A DNA stretch of 33,016 nt from Aquipuribacter hungaricus (GCF_037860755.1 NZ_JBBEOI010000018.1:1-33016); one strand, 5' to 3'. Positions 14,679 through 22,932 are shown, numbered from the stretch's first letter. Notes: generated from the sequence alone by a model not told the origin. Made by a program: numbers and translations.

Positions 14679-15265
14679 GGCCGCACCGTGACCGAGCCGC
14701 GTCGCCGACCCGGGGATCGCCGAGTGGGACTCGCGGCTTACAGACCCCCAAGAGCGGCCCAAGCCTGGAACCGTCCCCTCGACGGTTGTCCGTCCCGGCG
14801 CCGGTCGCTCTCAGTCGCCCGGGCGGGTGGTCCACGGCCGGCGCACTTCAGGGCGGTGCCGCCCGGTGCCGCCCCGGCGTGTGGGCGCCTGTCGCGACCG
14901 TTGGGGCCGTCTTCCTCGACCACCGGTGGGCCCAGGCTCGGCCGGCAGGGCCCGACACGCCCAACTGGCTTTCATGACTCCGTGCCGGGTGCTGGCCTGA
15001 CGGCTGGACGCCCGGAGCCGGCACCGGCACGGGGCGCCGCATCAGCCGGTCGCCGCGCCTGGAGCCGCGTGGTCTTCTCGGCTGGTCCGACAGTCGCCAC
15101 ACAGGGTCGGAACCTTGGTGGCCCGCGTACCTCAAGCGACGGCACACGGGGCGGGTGCAACGCGTCGTGCCGTTCGCTACCGGGGTCTGCAGCCCGTGGA
15201 CCTCACCTCGTGAGCTGCCGGACGCTGCTCGAACGGCTGTGCTCGACGGCGTAGCGTGCGGGGTC
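14667..15265. other. 600-base interval without a supported gene
   Basis: Frames here are open only through GC bias; the plus-strand frame 14631-15254 is Pro/Arg/Gly-rich with no domain, start signal or normal composition. The interval holds the phosphatase promoter, a module 2 copy (14703-14735) and, at its right end, the promoter of the glyoxalase-fold gene. It could contain decayed genes that I cannot identify. Confidence 0.5.
14703..14735 (+). repeat. Module 2 repeat copy (forward)
   Basis: GCCGACCCGGGGATCGCC then GAGTGGGACTCGCGG closely follows module 2 at 11961-11994. No module 1 partner is recognisable; the expected position is occupied by the phosphatase promoter and start. Confidence 0.5.
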
Positions 15266-15268
15266 GTG
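15252..15268 (+). promoter_or_regulatory. Leaderless promoter of the glyoxalase-fold gene
   Basis: TAGCGT (15252-15257), eight bases, then GTG (15266-15268). No Shine-Dalgarno sequence precedes this GTG. Confidence 0.55.
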
Positions 15269-15637
15269 GCGGAGCGGACAGTGCCCATCCTGCCGAGCCG
15301 CGACCTGCGCGAGACGCTCGACTTCTACCGCGTCCTGGGGTTCGAGAACCGCGGGGCGTCGCCGGAGGAGTGGGACTACCTGATCATCGGGCGGGGCGGG
15401 CTCGAACTGCACTTCGTCCGTGCGCCGGACGTCGATCCGCTCAGGACGGCTGGCAGTTGCTACGCGTTCGTCGACGACGCCCAGTTGCTCTACGACGCCT
15501 GGGTCGAGCTCGTGGTCCCCGAGCCGGCGACCGGTAGCCGCCTAGAGCCGCTGGTCGACACCGACTACGGCATGCGTGAGTTCGCTGTCGTGGACTGCAG
15601 CGGCAATCTGCTCCGCGTCGGGTCATCTAGAGACTGA
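15266..15637 (+). CDS. Glyoxalase/bleomycin-resistance-fold protein
   Basis: A 123-residue vicinal-oxygen-chelate protein. It begins VPILPSRDLRETLDFYRVLG, the usual first strand and helix, and has WDYLIIGRGGLELHFVR in the first half and MREFAVVDCSGNLLRVG at the end. One module per chain implies a dimer, as in bleomycin-binding proteins. Those sequester drug rather than catalyse, so resistance by binding is possible but unproven; the fold also includes dioxygenases and lyases. The GTG at 15266 gives the family N-terminus and fits the leaderless promoter; the opening from 15155 was rejected. Confidence 0.88.
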   Translation: MAERTVPILPSRDLRETLDFYRVLGFENRGASPEEWDYLIIGRGGLELHFVRAPDVDPLRTAGSCYAFVDDAQLLYDAWVELVVPEPATGSRLEPLVDTDYGMREFAVVDCSGNLLRVGSSRD

Positions 15638-15673
15638 CTCGCCGCAGCAGGGACCGAGGCAGCGACTCGGTGA

Positions 15674-15735
15674 GCCATCCCCTGCGGGACCGCTGAGCCG
15701 GGCCTCGAGGGCCGGCGCCGTCACCGGCGGTCGGC
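15674..15735 (-). repeat. Two-module intergenic repeat, copy 6 (reverse)
   Basis: On the minus strand module 1 is GCCGACCGCCGGTGACGGC (15735-15717) and module 2 is GCGGTCCCGCAGGGGATGGC (15693-15674). Spacing is shorter than in other copies. It lies between the convergent ends of the glyoxalase-fold and lipoprotein genes. Confidence 0.68.
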
Positions 15736-15808
15736 TTGCAGAAGGTCGGAGGAGGCTTCCCGGCCGGGGTGGGTCAATGAGGTAGCCGGCGTATCGCAAG
15801 ACGTTGGG

Positions 15809-16705
15809 TCACCCGGCCAGCACCAGGGCTGAGATGACCTGGACGACCCCGTCGCCGTAGCGTCCGTCGAGCTCAGACCGCAGGGCGCCGTCGTCGTAGG
15901 TGACCGTTAGCTGCACGGTGCCGGTCAGGACGTCGACGCCGGCGGACAGCATGCTGGCGACGCTCGTGGTCACCTCGTCCTGAATTCTTCTGAGCTCCGT
16001 CTCGGTGCGCTCGGCGGTGGTCACGCAGAGGGGGCCGTCCCACACCTCTCTCAGCTCCGCCTCGGCGGCCGCAGGGTCACCGGTGACCCTGATGTTGACG
16101 ACCGGCGGAAGGACTGTCGCCTCCGGGTCATCCGTCAACGCCCGGTCAAGCTCGTACGCGTCCCGGGGGTCTCGGTGCGTCACCCAACCGCCCGCGTAGT
16201 CCGAGCGTTGCTGGGCTGCCGTGAAGACAATGTCCTCTGCGGACCAGGGCATCGGTTCGCCCGGCCACCCGCCGGGTGGCTCCGGGCACGGCGAGGCGAA
16301 GTCCACGTCGGTCACGGACCCGGCATCGGTCCACTCGTCGGCGGGGACCGCGTCGGTGACCGTGAGGTCAGTGCCGTCGAACGTGCCAGTGACCTGGAAG
16401 TCGCCAAACCTCACCCCTGAGGCACTCTCGTAGTCGCCGTCATGGTCGGTCCAGTCCCACCCGATCAGCTCCGGCCCGCCGCACTGCGGCGGCAACGACT
16501 CTCCGACCCCGCCCGGACACAGCTCGGCCCCGTCCCCGCCGTCGATCACCATCACCGGGTACCGCGTGGTGACTTCGTCGCCCCACGCTGCCGGCCCCGT
16601 CTGTGGCGGCTGGCTAGCCGCCCCGGAGATCGCCTGAGTGGTTGGGTCCCCACAGCCGGCCACCATCAGCGGTGCAGCCACCACGCCCGTCACCAGCCGC
16701 CTCAT
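15809..16705 (-). CDS. Secreted lipoprotein, unknown function
   Basis: A 298-residue lipoprotein. The signal RRLVTGVVAAPLMVAGC ends in lipobox VAGC, so Cys18 should be lipidated and the protein held on the outer face of the membrane. The mature part is acidic with paired Cys residues (ELCPGGVG and PQCGGPE), a WDWTDHDGDYESASGVRFGD stretch typical of secreted beta-rich proteins, a FDGTDLTVTDAVPADEW motif, and a long helix (AERTETELRRIQDEVTTS) before a final VQLTVTYDDG strand. Similar actinobacterial lipoproteins exist without assigned function. The promoter was not identified. Confidence 0.8.
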   Translation of the reverse strand: MRRLVTGVVAAPLMVAGCGDPTTQAISGAASQPPQTGPAAWGDEVTTRYPVMVIDGGDGAELCPGGVGESLPPQCGGPELIGWDWTDHDGDYESASGVRFGDFQVTGTFDGTDLTVTDAVPADEWTDAGSVTDVDFASPCPEPPGGWPGEPMPWSAEDIVFTAAQQRSDYAGGWVTHRDPRDAYELDRALTDDPEATVLPPVVNIRVTGDPAAAEAELREVWDGPLCVTTAERTETELRRIQDEVTTSVASMLSAGVDVLTGTVQLTVTYDDGALRSELDGRYGDGVVQVISALVLAG

Positions 16706-16736
16706 GCAGCTGAGACGTCGTCCTCATGCCCACGGT

Positions 16737-16819
16737 TCCACGATCCTGGGTGCTGCGTGAGCGCCAGGCGGGCCACGCACGCTCACTTCACCAGGGCCGC
16801 GCCGGATGGGGATCGTGGA
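16737..16819. repeat. Long-spaced inverted repeat
   Basis: TCCACGATCC (16737-16746) and GGATCGTGGA (16810-16819) are perfectly complementary over ten bases with a 63-base loop. It fills the gap between the lipoprotein start and the end of the next minus-strand gene. The right arm is followed by GTGGCGATAGCGG, which resembles part of the module 2 copy at 20277. Confidence 0.55.
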
Positions 16820-16847
16820 GTGGCGATAGCGGTCACCACCCCGCCCG

Positions 16848-17201
16848 TCACGCAGAGTCGAGCGCCCACGAAGCACTGAGTGCAAGGGCGGCGGAAAGCC
16901 ACCATGGCGCGGCGCTTCGCAGGCCGGCGACGGTGAACGGGTGCCAGAACTTCGCCGTGTGCAGGGTGGTCCTGCGGTCGACGTAGAGCTGTAGTCCGCC
17001 CGCGTATGACCCGAGCGCGATGGCGAGGTACACCAGCGCGCCAGGGACTTCGGCCGCTGTCCTCGCACCAGTGAGGGAGGCCAGGACGCCAGCCGTGACG
17101 AACACCGCAACGAGCGCCACGGGGGGCCACCAAGGGAGGAACCGCGAGCGACCTCGCTGACGCGGGCGTGCCCGGTCCACCGATGGCGAGGTGCGGGACA
17201 C
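16848..17201 (-). CDS. Three-helix membrane protein, unknown function
   Basis: A 117-residue protein with a basic N-terminus (RARPRQRGRSR), two adjoining hydrophobic segments (WWPPVALVAVFVTAGVLASL and VPGALVYLAIALGSYAGGLQ) and a C-terminal helix (PWWLSAALALSASWAL). Family unknown. The GTG at 17201 lies seven bases after CACCAT (17214-17209), the weaker leaderless layout; a TTG at 17243 would add 14 residues. It lies upstream of the lipoprotein on the same strand. Confidence 0.6.
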   Translation of the reverse strand: MSRTSPSVDRARPRQRGRSRFLPWWPPVALVAVFVTAGVLASLTGARTAAEVPGALVYLAIALGSYAGGLQLYVDRRTTLHTAKFWHPFTVAGLRSAAPWWLSAALALSASWALDSA

Positions 17202-17668
17202 GAGATCGATGGTGACATCCGGATGGACTACACCGTGTCGCAAAAGGCGTATCGCACCCGCCCGGCCGATAGAGCGCGCCCGAAGCAGGCGCGGTCCCCG
17301 GACGCAAGAACCCCGATGCGGGGCGCATGAATCTCAGCTGCCCCGCGAACCACCGACTCGTCTCAGTAAACGATGGACGAGTGGGACGTGACGCCTCACT
17401 GACGAAGGGGACTGGTGGTCGTCGTGCCCTTGGAGACTGGGCAGCCTTGAGCCGCCACGCAGCTTCCCGAGCGGCAGCCAGCAGGACCGCTGCACCGGGG
17501 CGCCTACACGACAGGGGCGTCGCTGCGGGAGCTCGGCATGAGGAGCGGCAGCAGCTTCCTGAGTGGCTCTTGGCTGCCGGCTTGGTCGCAACCGTCGACG
17601 GCGATGAGTCCCAGCATCAGCCCGAGTCTGCGATGGCGATGGAGACTCACTCGACTTCGGGGATTTCT
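17202..17668. other. Gene-free interval
   Basis: Between divergent genes. The plus-strand frame continuous with the S51 peptidase (from 17327) has low-complexity Ala/Arg composition and no start signal, so I see no gene in 467 bases. No repeat copy was recognised. Confidence 0.5.
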
Positions 17669-18331
17669 ATGAAGCTGCTCCTGACGTCTGGCGGCGTCAC
17701 GAACCTGAGCATCCGCGCGGCGCTGGTACGCCTCCTGGGCAAGCCGATCGCCGAGTGCCGCGCCCTCGCCGTCCCCACGGCACAGTGGGGCCACCCGATG
17801 TGTGGTCCGGCATCGGTGAGGCGCTTCGTCGCGGACGAGCCGGGTGGGCGATCCCTCGCCGGCCTGGGCTGGGCGTCCCTCGGTGTCCTCGAGCTCACGG
17901 CGTTGCCCACCATCGACGTCGACAGGTGGCTCCCGTGGGTGCAGGACGCCGACGTGCTCCTGGTCGACGGCGGGGACGCGACGTACCTGTGCCACTGGAT
18001 GCGCGAATCTGGGCTCGCGGATCTGCTGCCCTCGTTGACCGGCACGGTCTGGGTCGGGGTGAGTGCCGGGAGCATGGTGATGACGCCCCGGGTCGGGGCC
18101 CGCTTCGTCGAGTGGTCAGGCGCGGTGGACGACCGCACCCTGGGCCTCGTCGACTTCTCGATCTTCCCGCACCTGGACGCTTTCCCGACGAACACCCTCG
18201 CCGAGGCCCAGCGGTGGGCGCGCGACATCGGTCTCCCGGCCTACGCCATCGACGAGCAGACCGCCATCGCGGTCGCCGACGGCTGTGTCGAAGTCGTCTC
18301 CGAGGGAAGTTGGACGACGTTCGAGGCGTGA
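17669..18331 (+). CDS. Peptidase S51 family protein (peptidase E-like)
   Basis: A 220-residue protein of the class I glutamine-amidotransferase-like fold. The nucleophile motif is VGVSAGSMVMTPRVG, and IFPHLDAFPTN carries the probable catalytic His. VLLVDGGDATYLCHWMRESG matches the conserved Gly-Gly-(Asp/Asn) loop. S51 enzymes cleave Asp-Xaa dipeptides (peptidase E) or cyanophycin; the short length fits peptidase E. The ATG at 17669 begins KLLLTSGGVTN, the family start, with GGGGA five bases upstream. A lone metabolic gene in the accessory zone. Confidence 0.88.
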   Translation: MKLLLTSGGVTNLSIRAALVRLLGKPIAECRALAVPTAQWGHPMCGPASVRRFVADEPGGRSLAGLGWASLGVLELTALPTIDVDRWLPWVQDADVLLVDGGDATYLCHWMRESGLADLLPSLTGTVWVGVSAGSMVMTPRVGARFVEWSGAVDDRTLGLVDFSIFPHLDAFPTNTLAEAQRWARDIGLPAYAIDEQTAIAVADGCVEVVSEGSWTTFEA

Positions 18332-18417
18332 CCACGTGAGGCGTCGCGACGTGGCCGGCACCCCCGAGCTGCGGGAAGGCCACGAACTGGGCGATTAGGC
18401 CCCGACCCGGCGTCTCC

Positions 18418-18513
18418 GACGAAGCGACCGCTTACCGGCGACGTCCGCCGCTTCTGTCGACGGTTACCGCAAAGGGCGGGGCCGTCCCGCGGGAGATCGC
18501 CAGTTGGGGATCG
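18418..18513 (+). repeat. Two-module intergenic repeat, copy 7 (forward)
   Basis: Module 1 (18418-18443) ends GCGACCGCTTACCGGCGACG; module 2 (18480-18513) is GGCCGTCCCGCGGGAGATCG then CCAGTTGGGGATCGG. It lies between the convergent ends of the S51 peptidase and VanZ-like genes. Confidence 0.7.
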
Positions 18514-18559
18514 GTGACCGGTGCACCCGTGGTGGTGCTTTCCGCCGGATGCTTGGCGA

Positions 18560-19423
18560 TCAATCGCCTTCGGGTAGCGACGCCGTCCACACCAGAAGTT
18601 GCGAGCCCTGTACCGCGTACGTCCGCACCGGGTTCCCGCGCCCGTCGACGGTATCCGTGGTGCCGGGCGCGGCGATGCCGACCTCGAGCCCGCCGCCGCC
18701 CTCGTCCTGCACGGTCACCACGACTCCCGGTGCTGCGTCGGACAGGATCGTGCTCGAGCCGATCGCGGAGCCCCCCACGCACAGCGAGCCGTCGTCGACG
18801 GCGTAGACGCTGACCCCACCGGGCAGCTCGGTGAGCGCTCCGGCAGGCTGCTGGCCGCACGCATCGACCAGAGGCACGAACGGCGGGGTGGTCACCGTCG
18901 ACGACACGGCCCAGACCACCAGGCCTCCGGCCAGGAACCCTGCCACCAGCCGGTAGACCGGCAGCCGAGGCGGCCGCCACCCACGGTCGCGCGGGCGCCG
19001 GCTCAGGAGCAGGACCGTGCCGGTCGCGGCCAGGCCCAACAGGGCACCCACCGAGTTGTTGAGCAGGTCGTCCACATCGAAGGCGCGCCACGCCCATCCT
19101 GCGGCCAGCGAACCCAGCAGCTGGCCGGTCTCGATAAGAAGCGTGACCCCGACGCACGCCAGCACCATCGCCTCGTAGCGCCAGCGCACCACCAGCGGCA
19201 GCAGCAGCCCGAAGGGCACCGTCATCAGGACGTTGCGCCGCGACTCCCACCCACCGAGCAGGTCCGGCCGCGACAGTGACAGGTTGACTGCGACCCGCCC
19301 TTCAGCGCCGGGAACCGGCGACCCCGGAAGGGGAAGGAACGCCACACCGGCGAGCACGAGCAGGTACACGGCGAACGCCACCGTCGCCAGGCGCTGCACG
19401 AGAGGAGAGCGCAGGTCGACCAC
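18560..19423 (-). CDS. VanZ-like membrane protein
   Basis: A 287-residue protein. The N-terminal 150 residues form a VanZ-like domain with four transmembrane helices and the family signatures SRRNVLMTVPFGLLLPL, LIETGQLL and FDVDDLLNNSVGALLG. A fifth hydrophobic helix (about 157-175, AGFLAGGLVVWAVSS) precedes an external beta-rich domain of about 110 residues of unknown role with two Cys residues (DACGQQ and GSLCVGG). VanZ gives low-level teicoplanin resistance by an unclear route, but most family members are not resistance proteins. The GTG at 19423 lies six bases after CACGAT (19435-19430), again suggesting leaderless transcription. Confidence 0.85.
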   Translation of the reverse strand: MVDLRSPLVQRLATVAFAVYLLVLAGVAFLPLPGSPVPGAEGRVAVNLSLSRPDLLGGWESRRNVLMTVPFGLLLPLVVRWRYEAMVLACVGVTLLIETGQLLGSLAAGWAWRAFDVDDLLNNSVGALLGLAATGTVLLLSRRPRDRGWRPPRLPVYRLVAGFLAGGLVVWAVSSTVTTPPFVPLVDACGQQPAGALTELPGGVSVYAVDDGSLCVGGSAIGSSTILSDAAPGVVVTVQDEGGGGLEVGIAAPGTTDTVDGRGNPVRTYAVQGSQLLVWTASLPEGD

Positions 19424-19463
19424 GGCGCGATCGTGACACCCAGCCGTCCCCGCCTCATCAGGG

Positions 19464-19494
19464 CGTCCAGGTAGGCGATCCTCAGCTGGGATTG
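19464..19494 (+). repeat. Module 2 repeat copy (forward)
   Basis: GGCGATCCTCAGCTGGGATT matches module 2 at 11973-11991 (GGATCCTCAGCCGGGACT). It lies between two divergent gene starts, the only recognised copy in a promoter gap rather than at a gene end. No module 1 seen. Confidence 0.5.
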
Positions 19495-19534
19495 GCCCTG
19501 CCGGGGGCAGGTGGTCGCTGCCACACTCCGTGAT

Positions 19535-19954
<420 letters not shown>

Positions 19955-20034
19955 GATCGGCTACGGGCACGCCGTCACTGCTGGCCTGATCACCGCCGGT
20001 CGTAGTGAGCAGCGGCGGGGTGCGCAGCCGCCCC

Positions 20035-20049
20035 TAGATTCGCCGCATG
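20035..20049 (+). promoter_or_regulatory. Leaderless promoter of the 70-residue membrane gene
   Basis: TAGATT (20035-20040), six bases, ATG (20047-20049). It supports a gene that is otherwise short and unrecognised. Confidence 0.58.
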
Positions 20050-20259
20050 GCTAGTTCTCGCCCCTGGTGGCAAATCGCAGCGACTCCCGCATGGGCACTG
20101 CGAGAGGGCGCGTTCTTCGCCGTCCTAGCCCTGGCGTGCTGGCTGGCTGTCGCCTTCGTCGGGAGCCTCCGTAGCCTGCCGTTCACGGTGGCTGCCGTCG
20201 TGCTCACGCTCGGTGCCGCCACCTACTTCCTGCAGGCGGCTTACCTGAGGAGGCCGTAA
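20047..20259 (+). CDS. Small two-helix membrane protein
   Basis: A 70-residue protein with two transmembrane helices (about 19-38 and 43-64) separated by a very short turn (GSLRSLPF) and ending RRP. Function unknown. Its reality rests on hydrophobic pattern, a plausible inside-positive N-terminus and the leaderless promoter placed exactly before the ATG. It converges on the serine recombinase with a repeat copy in between. Confidence 0.62.
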   Translation: MASSRPWWQIAATPAWALREGAFFAVLALACWLAVAFVGSLRSLPFTVAAVVLTLGAATYFLQAAYLRRP

Positions 20260-20276
20260 GCCCTTCGACGTGACCA

Positions 20277-20310
20277 CCTGGCGATCCCCAGATAGCGATC
20301 CTCGGGTGGC
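20277..20310 (-). repeat. Module 2 repeat copy (reverse)
   Basis: GGCGATCCCCAGATAGCGATC then CTCGG; read on the minus strand it resembles module 2 at 11965 (CACCCGAGGATCG). A possible degenerate module 1 follows at about 20312-20335. It lies just past the end of the 70-residue membrane gene. Confidence 0.5.
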
Positions 20311-20446
20311 GACGGGCTGCCGACGACGGCTGGCGCCGCAGGAGGACATGCGTGCGCCGGAGCGACAAGGTGCTGCCGCCGTCCCACATCAGTGTCAGTG
20401 GTGGGACGGCCGCGCGACAGCGCGTGTGGTCCTTGCCCTCCCTGGG

Positions 20447-21049
20447 TCAGCGGCTCCTGACGGAAGCTCCGGCACGGGCCTCCGCTCGGTGGACGGCCCG
20501 GTAGACCGTCGAGCGGCCGACGCTGAACAGCTCAGCGACCTCGAGGATGGAGTACTCACCGGTGGCCACCAGGACGGCCAGGTGCGCCTCCTGCTTGGCG
20601 GACAGCTTCGGTTGTCTCCCGTGCTGCCGGCCCTTCGCCCTCGCGACCTTCATGCCCTCGCGGGTGCGCATCCGGATCAGGTCTGCCTCGAACTCGGCGA
20701 CCATGGCCAGGACGTTGAACAGCAGCCGCCCGACCGGGTCGAGGGGGTCGTGCACCGAGCCGCCGAGGCTCAGCCGCACCTGGCGGACGGTGAGCTCCTC
20801 CGGGATGCTGCGGGCGTCGGGCAGGGAGCGGGCCAGGCGGTCCAGTTTCGTGACGACGAGGGTGTCGCCCTCGCGGCAGGCGGCCATGGCCTCCTTGAGG
20901 CCGGGCCGGTCGCGGTTGGTGCCGGTCAGGCCGTGGTCGACGTAGACGCGGCTTGCGGGAACGCCGAGGGCTTGGAGGCCGTCGCGCTGCGCGGTGAGGT
21001 CCTGGCCGTCGGTGGACACCCGTGCGTAGCCGATGAGTAGTGCGGTCAT
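20447..21049 (-). CDS. Small serine recombinase (resolvase/invertase family)
   Basis: A 200-residue site-specific recombinase. The catalytic domain starts MTALLIGYARVSTDGQ with nucleophile Ser12, followed by YVDHGLTGTNRDRPGL, the LVVTKLDRLARS motif with active-site arginine, and the E-helix region MVAEFEADLIRMRTREG. The C-terminus (about 160-190, YSILEVAELFSVGRSTVYRAV) is a helix-turn-helix. Length and order are those of Tn3 resolvase or Gin/Hin invertase, not a large serine integrase, and it appears intact. GAGGAG precedes the ATG by about seven bases. It may resolve a lost transposon or invert DNA between inverted sites; the neighbouring repeat array makes the latter attractive but unproven. 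Confidence 0.95.
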   Translation of the reverse strand: MTALLIGYARVSTDGQDLTAQRDGLQALGVPASRVYVDHGLTGTNRDRPGLKEAMAACREGDTLVVTKLDRLARSLPDARSIPEELTVRQVRLSLGGSVHDPLDPVGRLLFNVLAMVAEFEADLIRMRTREGMKVARAKGRQHGRQPKLSAKQEAHLAVLVATGEYSILEVAELFSVGRSTVYRAVHRAEARAGASVRSR

Positions 21050-21094
21050 GACGATGCTCCTCGCGTCGGCCGTCCCCGGGGCCCCATCGCGCCG

Positions 21095-21478
21095 GTGCGG
21101 CAGCGGCCCTGCCGCTACACCGAGACCGTCGAAGACACGTCGACCCTCAGCAAGACCACGGCTACGCGCTCGCTCAGAACGGCCCAACCTGCCCCCGGAC
21201 GGGATCCACAACTTGGCTGGCACCTGGCGCGCGACCTGTACGCGCGGTGCGTCCGCTGCGGCGGCATGGTGAGGCTGTGGGACGACCAGAGCGACGAATG
21301 CCCGTGCGGACGGCTCCACAAGGACGTGGACGCGGGTCGCTTCGGGTCGGATGACGGAGACGCGAGCCTCGCGGTGTTCCGCGTGACGACCGTGGCCGTC
21401 CGCCCTTGGTGGCGCCGGCTGAAGCGCGCCACGGGTCGCCTGTTCGAGGATCGAGGACCGCGAGGCTCGGGTAGCTAG
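21095..21478 (+). CDS. Zinc-ribbon hypothetical protein, start uncertain
   Basis: Up to 127 residues. A convincing zinc-ribbon-like core, ARCVRCGGMVRLWDDQSDE followed by CPCGRLHKD and DAGRFGSDDGD, has four Cys in CxxC plus CxC spacing. The C-terminus is basic (VRPWWRRLKRATGRLFE). The core begins near residue 48, but the preceding sequence has no good start or ribosome site and unremarkable composition. The gene may start at the GTG at 21095, use an atypical start, or have lost its true 5' end next to the recombinase. Role unknown. Confidence 0.5.
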   Translation: MRQRPCRYTETVEDTSTLSKTTATRSLRTAQPAPGRDPQLGWHLARDLYARCVRCGGMVRLWDDQSDECPCGRLHKDVDAGRFGSDDGDASLAVFRVTTVAVRPWWRRLKRATGRLFEDRGPRGSGS

Positions 21479-21550
21479 ACCGACCAAAGGTCGGTCACCG
21501 GGCACCTGCCCTCCGCCCGCACGGCGCTCCATCTGCGTGCCGCCCTCGGG

Positions 21551-22618
21551 GTGGTGGCTGATACCCGGGGGAGACTGCTGCTCGTGGACGGGGACCGCAG
21601 CGCCGAGGTGCTCCGCTACAACCCGGACAACCAGACGACGCTGGTCGTCGAGCGGGTCCGGACGTCGACCGGCAGCCGGGTGCGCAAGGAGCTCCGTCGA
21701 CCCGACCGGGGGAGCCCGTGGCGCGGGGGGCACTGGGCTGCCTCGACCGACCCGGGGCACTGGAACTACTGGCACCGTGAGGCCGAGGTCTACCGCGACG
21801 AGGACCTGCGCGCCTCCCTGGCGGGCACCGGGCTCGGGCTGGCCGCTGCCGAGGTGGTCGAGCACGACGCCGGCGCGACCCTGTGGCTGGAAGATGTCGT
21901 CGGTACGCCCGGCCCGGCGTTCGACCTCGACGACCACGTGGCGACCGCGGCCGCGCTGGGCCCCTGGCAGGGACGGCCGCCGTTGTCCCGGCCCTGGTCC
22001 TCGCAGCGCTTCCTGCGCGAGTACTCCACCAGCCGCCCGTGGGACCTGACGGTGGTCGACGACGACGCCGCGTGGGAGCAGCCGCTCGTCCGCGCCACCT
22101 GGCCGGAGGGTCTGCGCGACGGGTGGGCGCGGCTGCTGGCCCACCGCGGCGACCTGCTCGACGTCATGGAGGAGCTCCCGAGGGTCTCCAGCCACCTGGA
22201 CGCGTGGGTCAGCAACGTCGTGCGGCGCGCCGACGGCACGGTGGTCCTGCTCGACTGGGCCTTCGCCGGCGACGGCGCGGTCGGCGAGGACCTCGGCAAC
22301 TGGCTGCCCGACGCGGTCTTCGACCTGTTCTGGCCCGCCGACAGGCTCGCCGAGCTGGAGGCCGCCTGCTTCCCGGCCTACCTGCGAGGGTTGCGCGCGA
22401 GCGGCTGGCCCGGCACCGACACCGAGGCGCGGCTCGGTCTCGTGGCCTCGTGCGTCAAGTACGCCTGGCTGCTCCCGCTGATGCTCGCCCGTGCCGGTGG
22501 CACCCAGCAGCGCGCCTACCACCAGGACGTCGACGCGCAGCACCTGTACCGCCAGCGGGGGACGGCACTGGCGCACCTCGTCGGGTGGGCCGACGAGGCG
22601 ATGTCCATCGCGTCCTGA
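21551..22618 (+). CDS. Aminoglycoside-phosphotransferase-fold kinase
   Basis: A 355-residue protein with the APH/choline-kinase fold. The catalytic loop HLDAWVSN supplies His215, Asp217 and Asn222, and VVLLDWAF carries the metal-binding Asp near 234. The N-lobe has VEVVEHDAGATLWLEDVVG (hinge). These kinases phosphorylate small molecules such as aminoglycosides, choline or sugars; the substrate cannot be told and the divergence from known APH enzymes gives no reason to call resistance. The start is GTG GTG at 21551 with no clear ribosome site. Its end converges with a small membrane gene. Confidence 0.82.
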   Translation: MVADTRGRLLLVDGDRSAEVLRYNPDNQTTLVVERVRTSTGSRVRKELRRPDRGSPWRGGHWAASTDPGHWNYWHREAEVYRDEDLRASLAGTGLGLAAAEVVEHDAGATLWLEDVVGTPGPAFDLDDHVATAAALGPWQGRPPLSRPWSSQRFLREYSTSRPWDLTVVDDDAAWEQPLVRATWPEGLRDGWARLLAHRGDLLDVMEELPRVSSHLDAWVSNVVRRADGTVVLLDWAFAGDGAVGEDLGNWLPDAVFDLFWPADRLAELEAACFPAYLRGLRASGWPGTDTEARLGLVASCVKYAWLLPLMLARAGGTQQRAYHQDVDAQHLYRQRGTALAHLVGWADEAMSIAS

Positions 22619-22658
22619 CCAGTCCACCCCCGCGGCTCGCTCGCAGCCCCTGGTGGGT

Positions 22659-22687
22659 CCGGACCCGGTCCTCTACCGGGGACCGCT
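22659..22687 (+). repeat. Possible module 1 copy (weak)
   Basis: GGTCCTCTACCGGGGACCGC resembles module 1 (GACCGTCTACCGGCGACGG) and lies between convergent gene ends, as other copies do. It is outside the main array and the match is loose. Confidence 0.3.
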
Positions 22688-22725
22688 GGCCGTCAGCCCT
22701 CTCGGGGTGGCAGCGCGCAGCCCCG

Positions 22726-22932
22726 CTACCGCCTGCTTCGACGCACCACGACGGCGTAGCCGGCGAAGAAGACCGCGAGAGCGACGAGCAGGCCGCCCAC
22801 CACCGGGAGGGGGATGCCGCGGCGACCGACGTCGGACATGTCGGAGGTCAGGAGCACCCCGATGCCGCCTGCCAGGCAGAACCCGGCGATGACGAACAAG
22901 CCCGTCGGAGAGAGGGGAGGCTGTGAGGTCAC
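22726..22932 (-). CDS. Small two-helix membrane protein
   Basis: A 68-residue protein with helices at about 11-30 and 43-63 and a basic C-terminal end (VVVRRSRR). A short soluble turn (SDMSDVGRRGIP) separates them. The GTG at 22932 is preceded by AGGAT at about six bases. Function unknown. It lies just beyond the tRNA on the same strand. Confidence 0.65.
   Translation of the reverse strand: MTSQPPLSPTGLFVIAGFCLAGGIGVLLTSDMSDVGRRGIPLPVVGGLLVALAVFFAGYAVVVRRSRR

Noticed and set aside
14631-15254. Plus-strand frame of 207 codons in the gap after the phosphatase
   Set aside because: Pro/Arg/Ser-rich, no start signal, no domain, and it overlaps two opposite-direction promoters.
15526-15541. Module 1-like sequence (GCGACCGGTAGCCGCC) inside the glyoxalase-fold gene
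   Set aside because: Short match within well-behaved coding sequence; probably chance at this GC content.
17327-17668. Upstream extension of the S51 peptidase
   Set aside because: Ala/Arg low-complexity sequence; the ATG at 17669 has a ribosome site and gives the family N-terminus.
21551-22618. Aminoglycoside resistance gene
   Set aside because: It has the phosphotransferase fold, but nothing specific ties it to aminoglycosides and the family has many other substrates.
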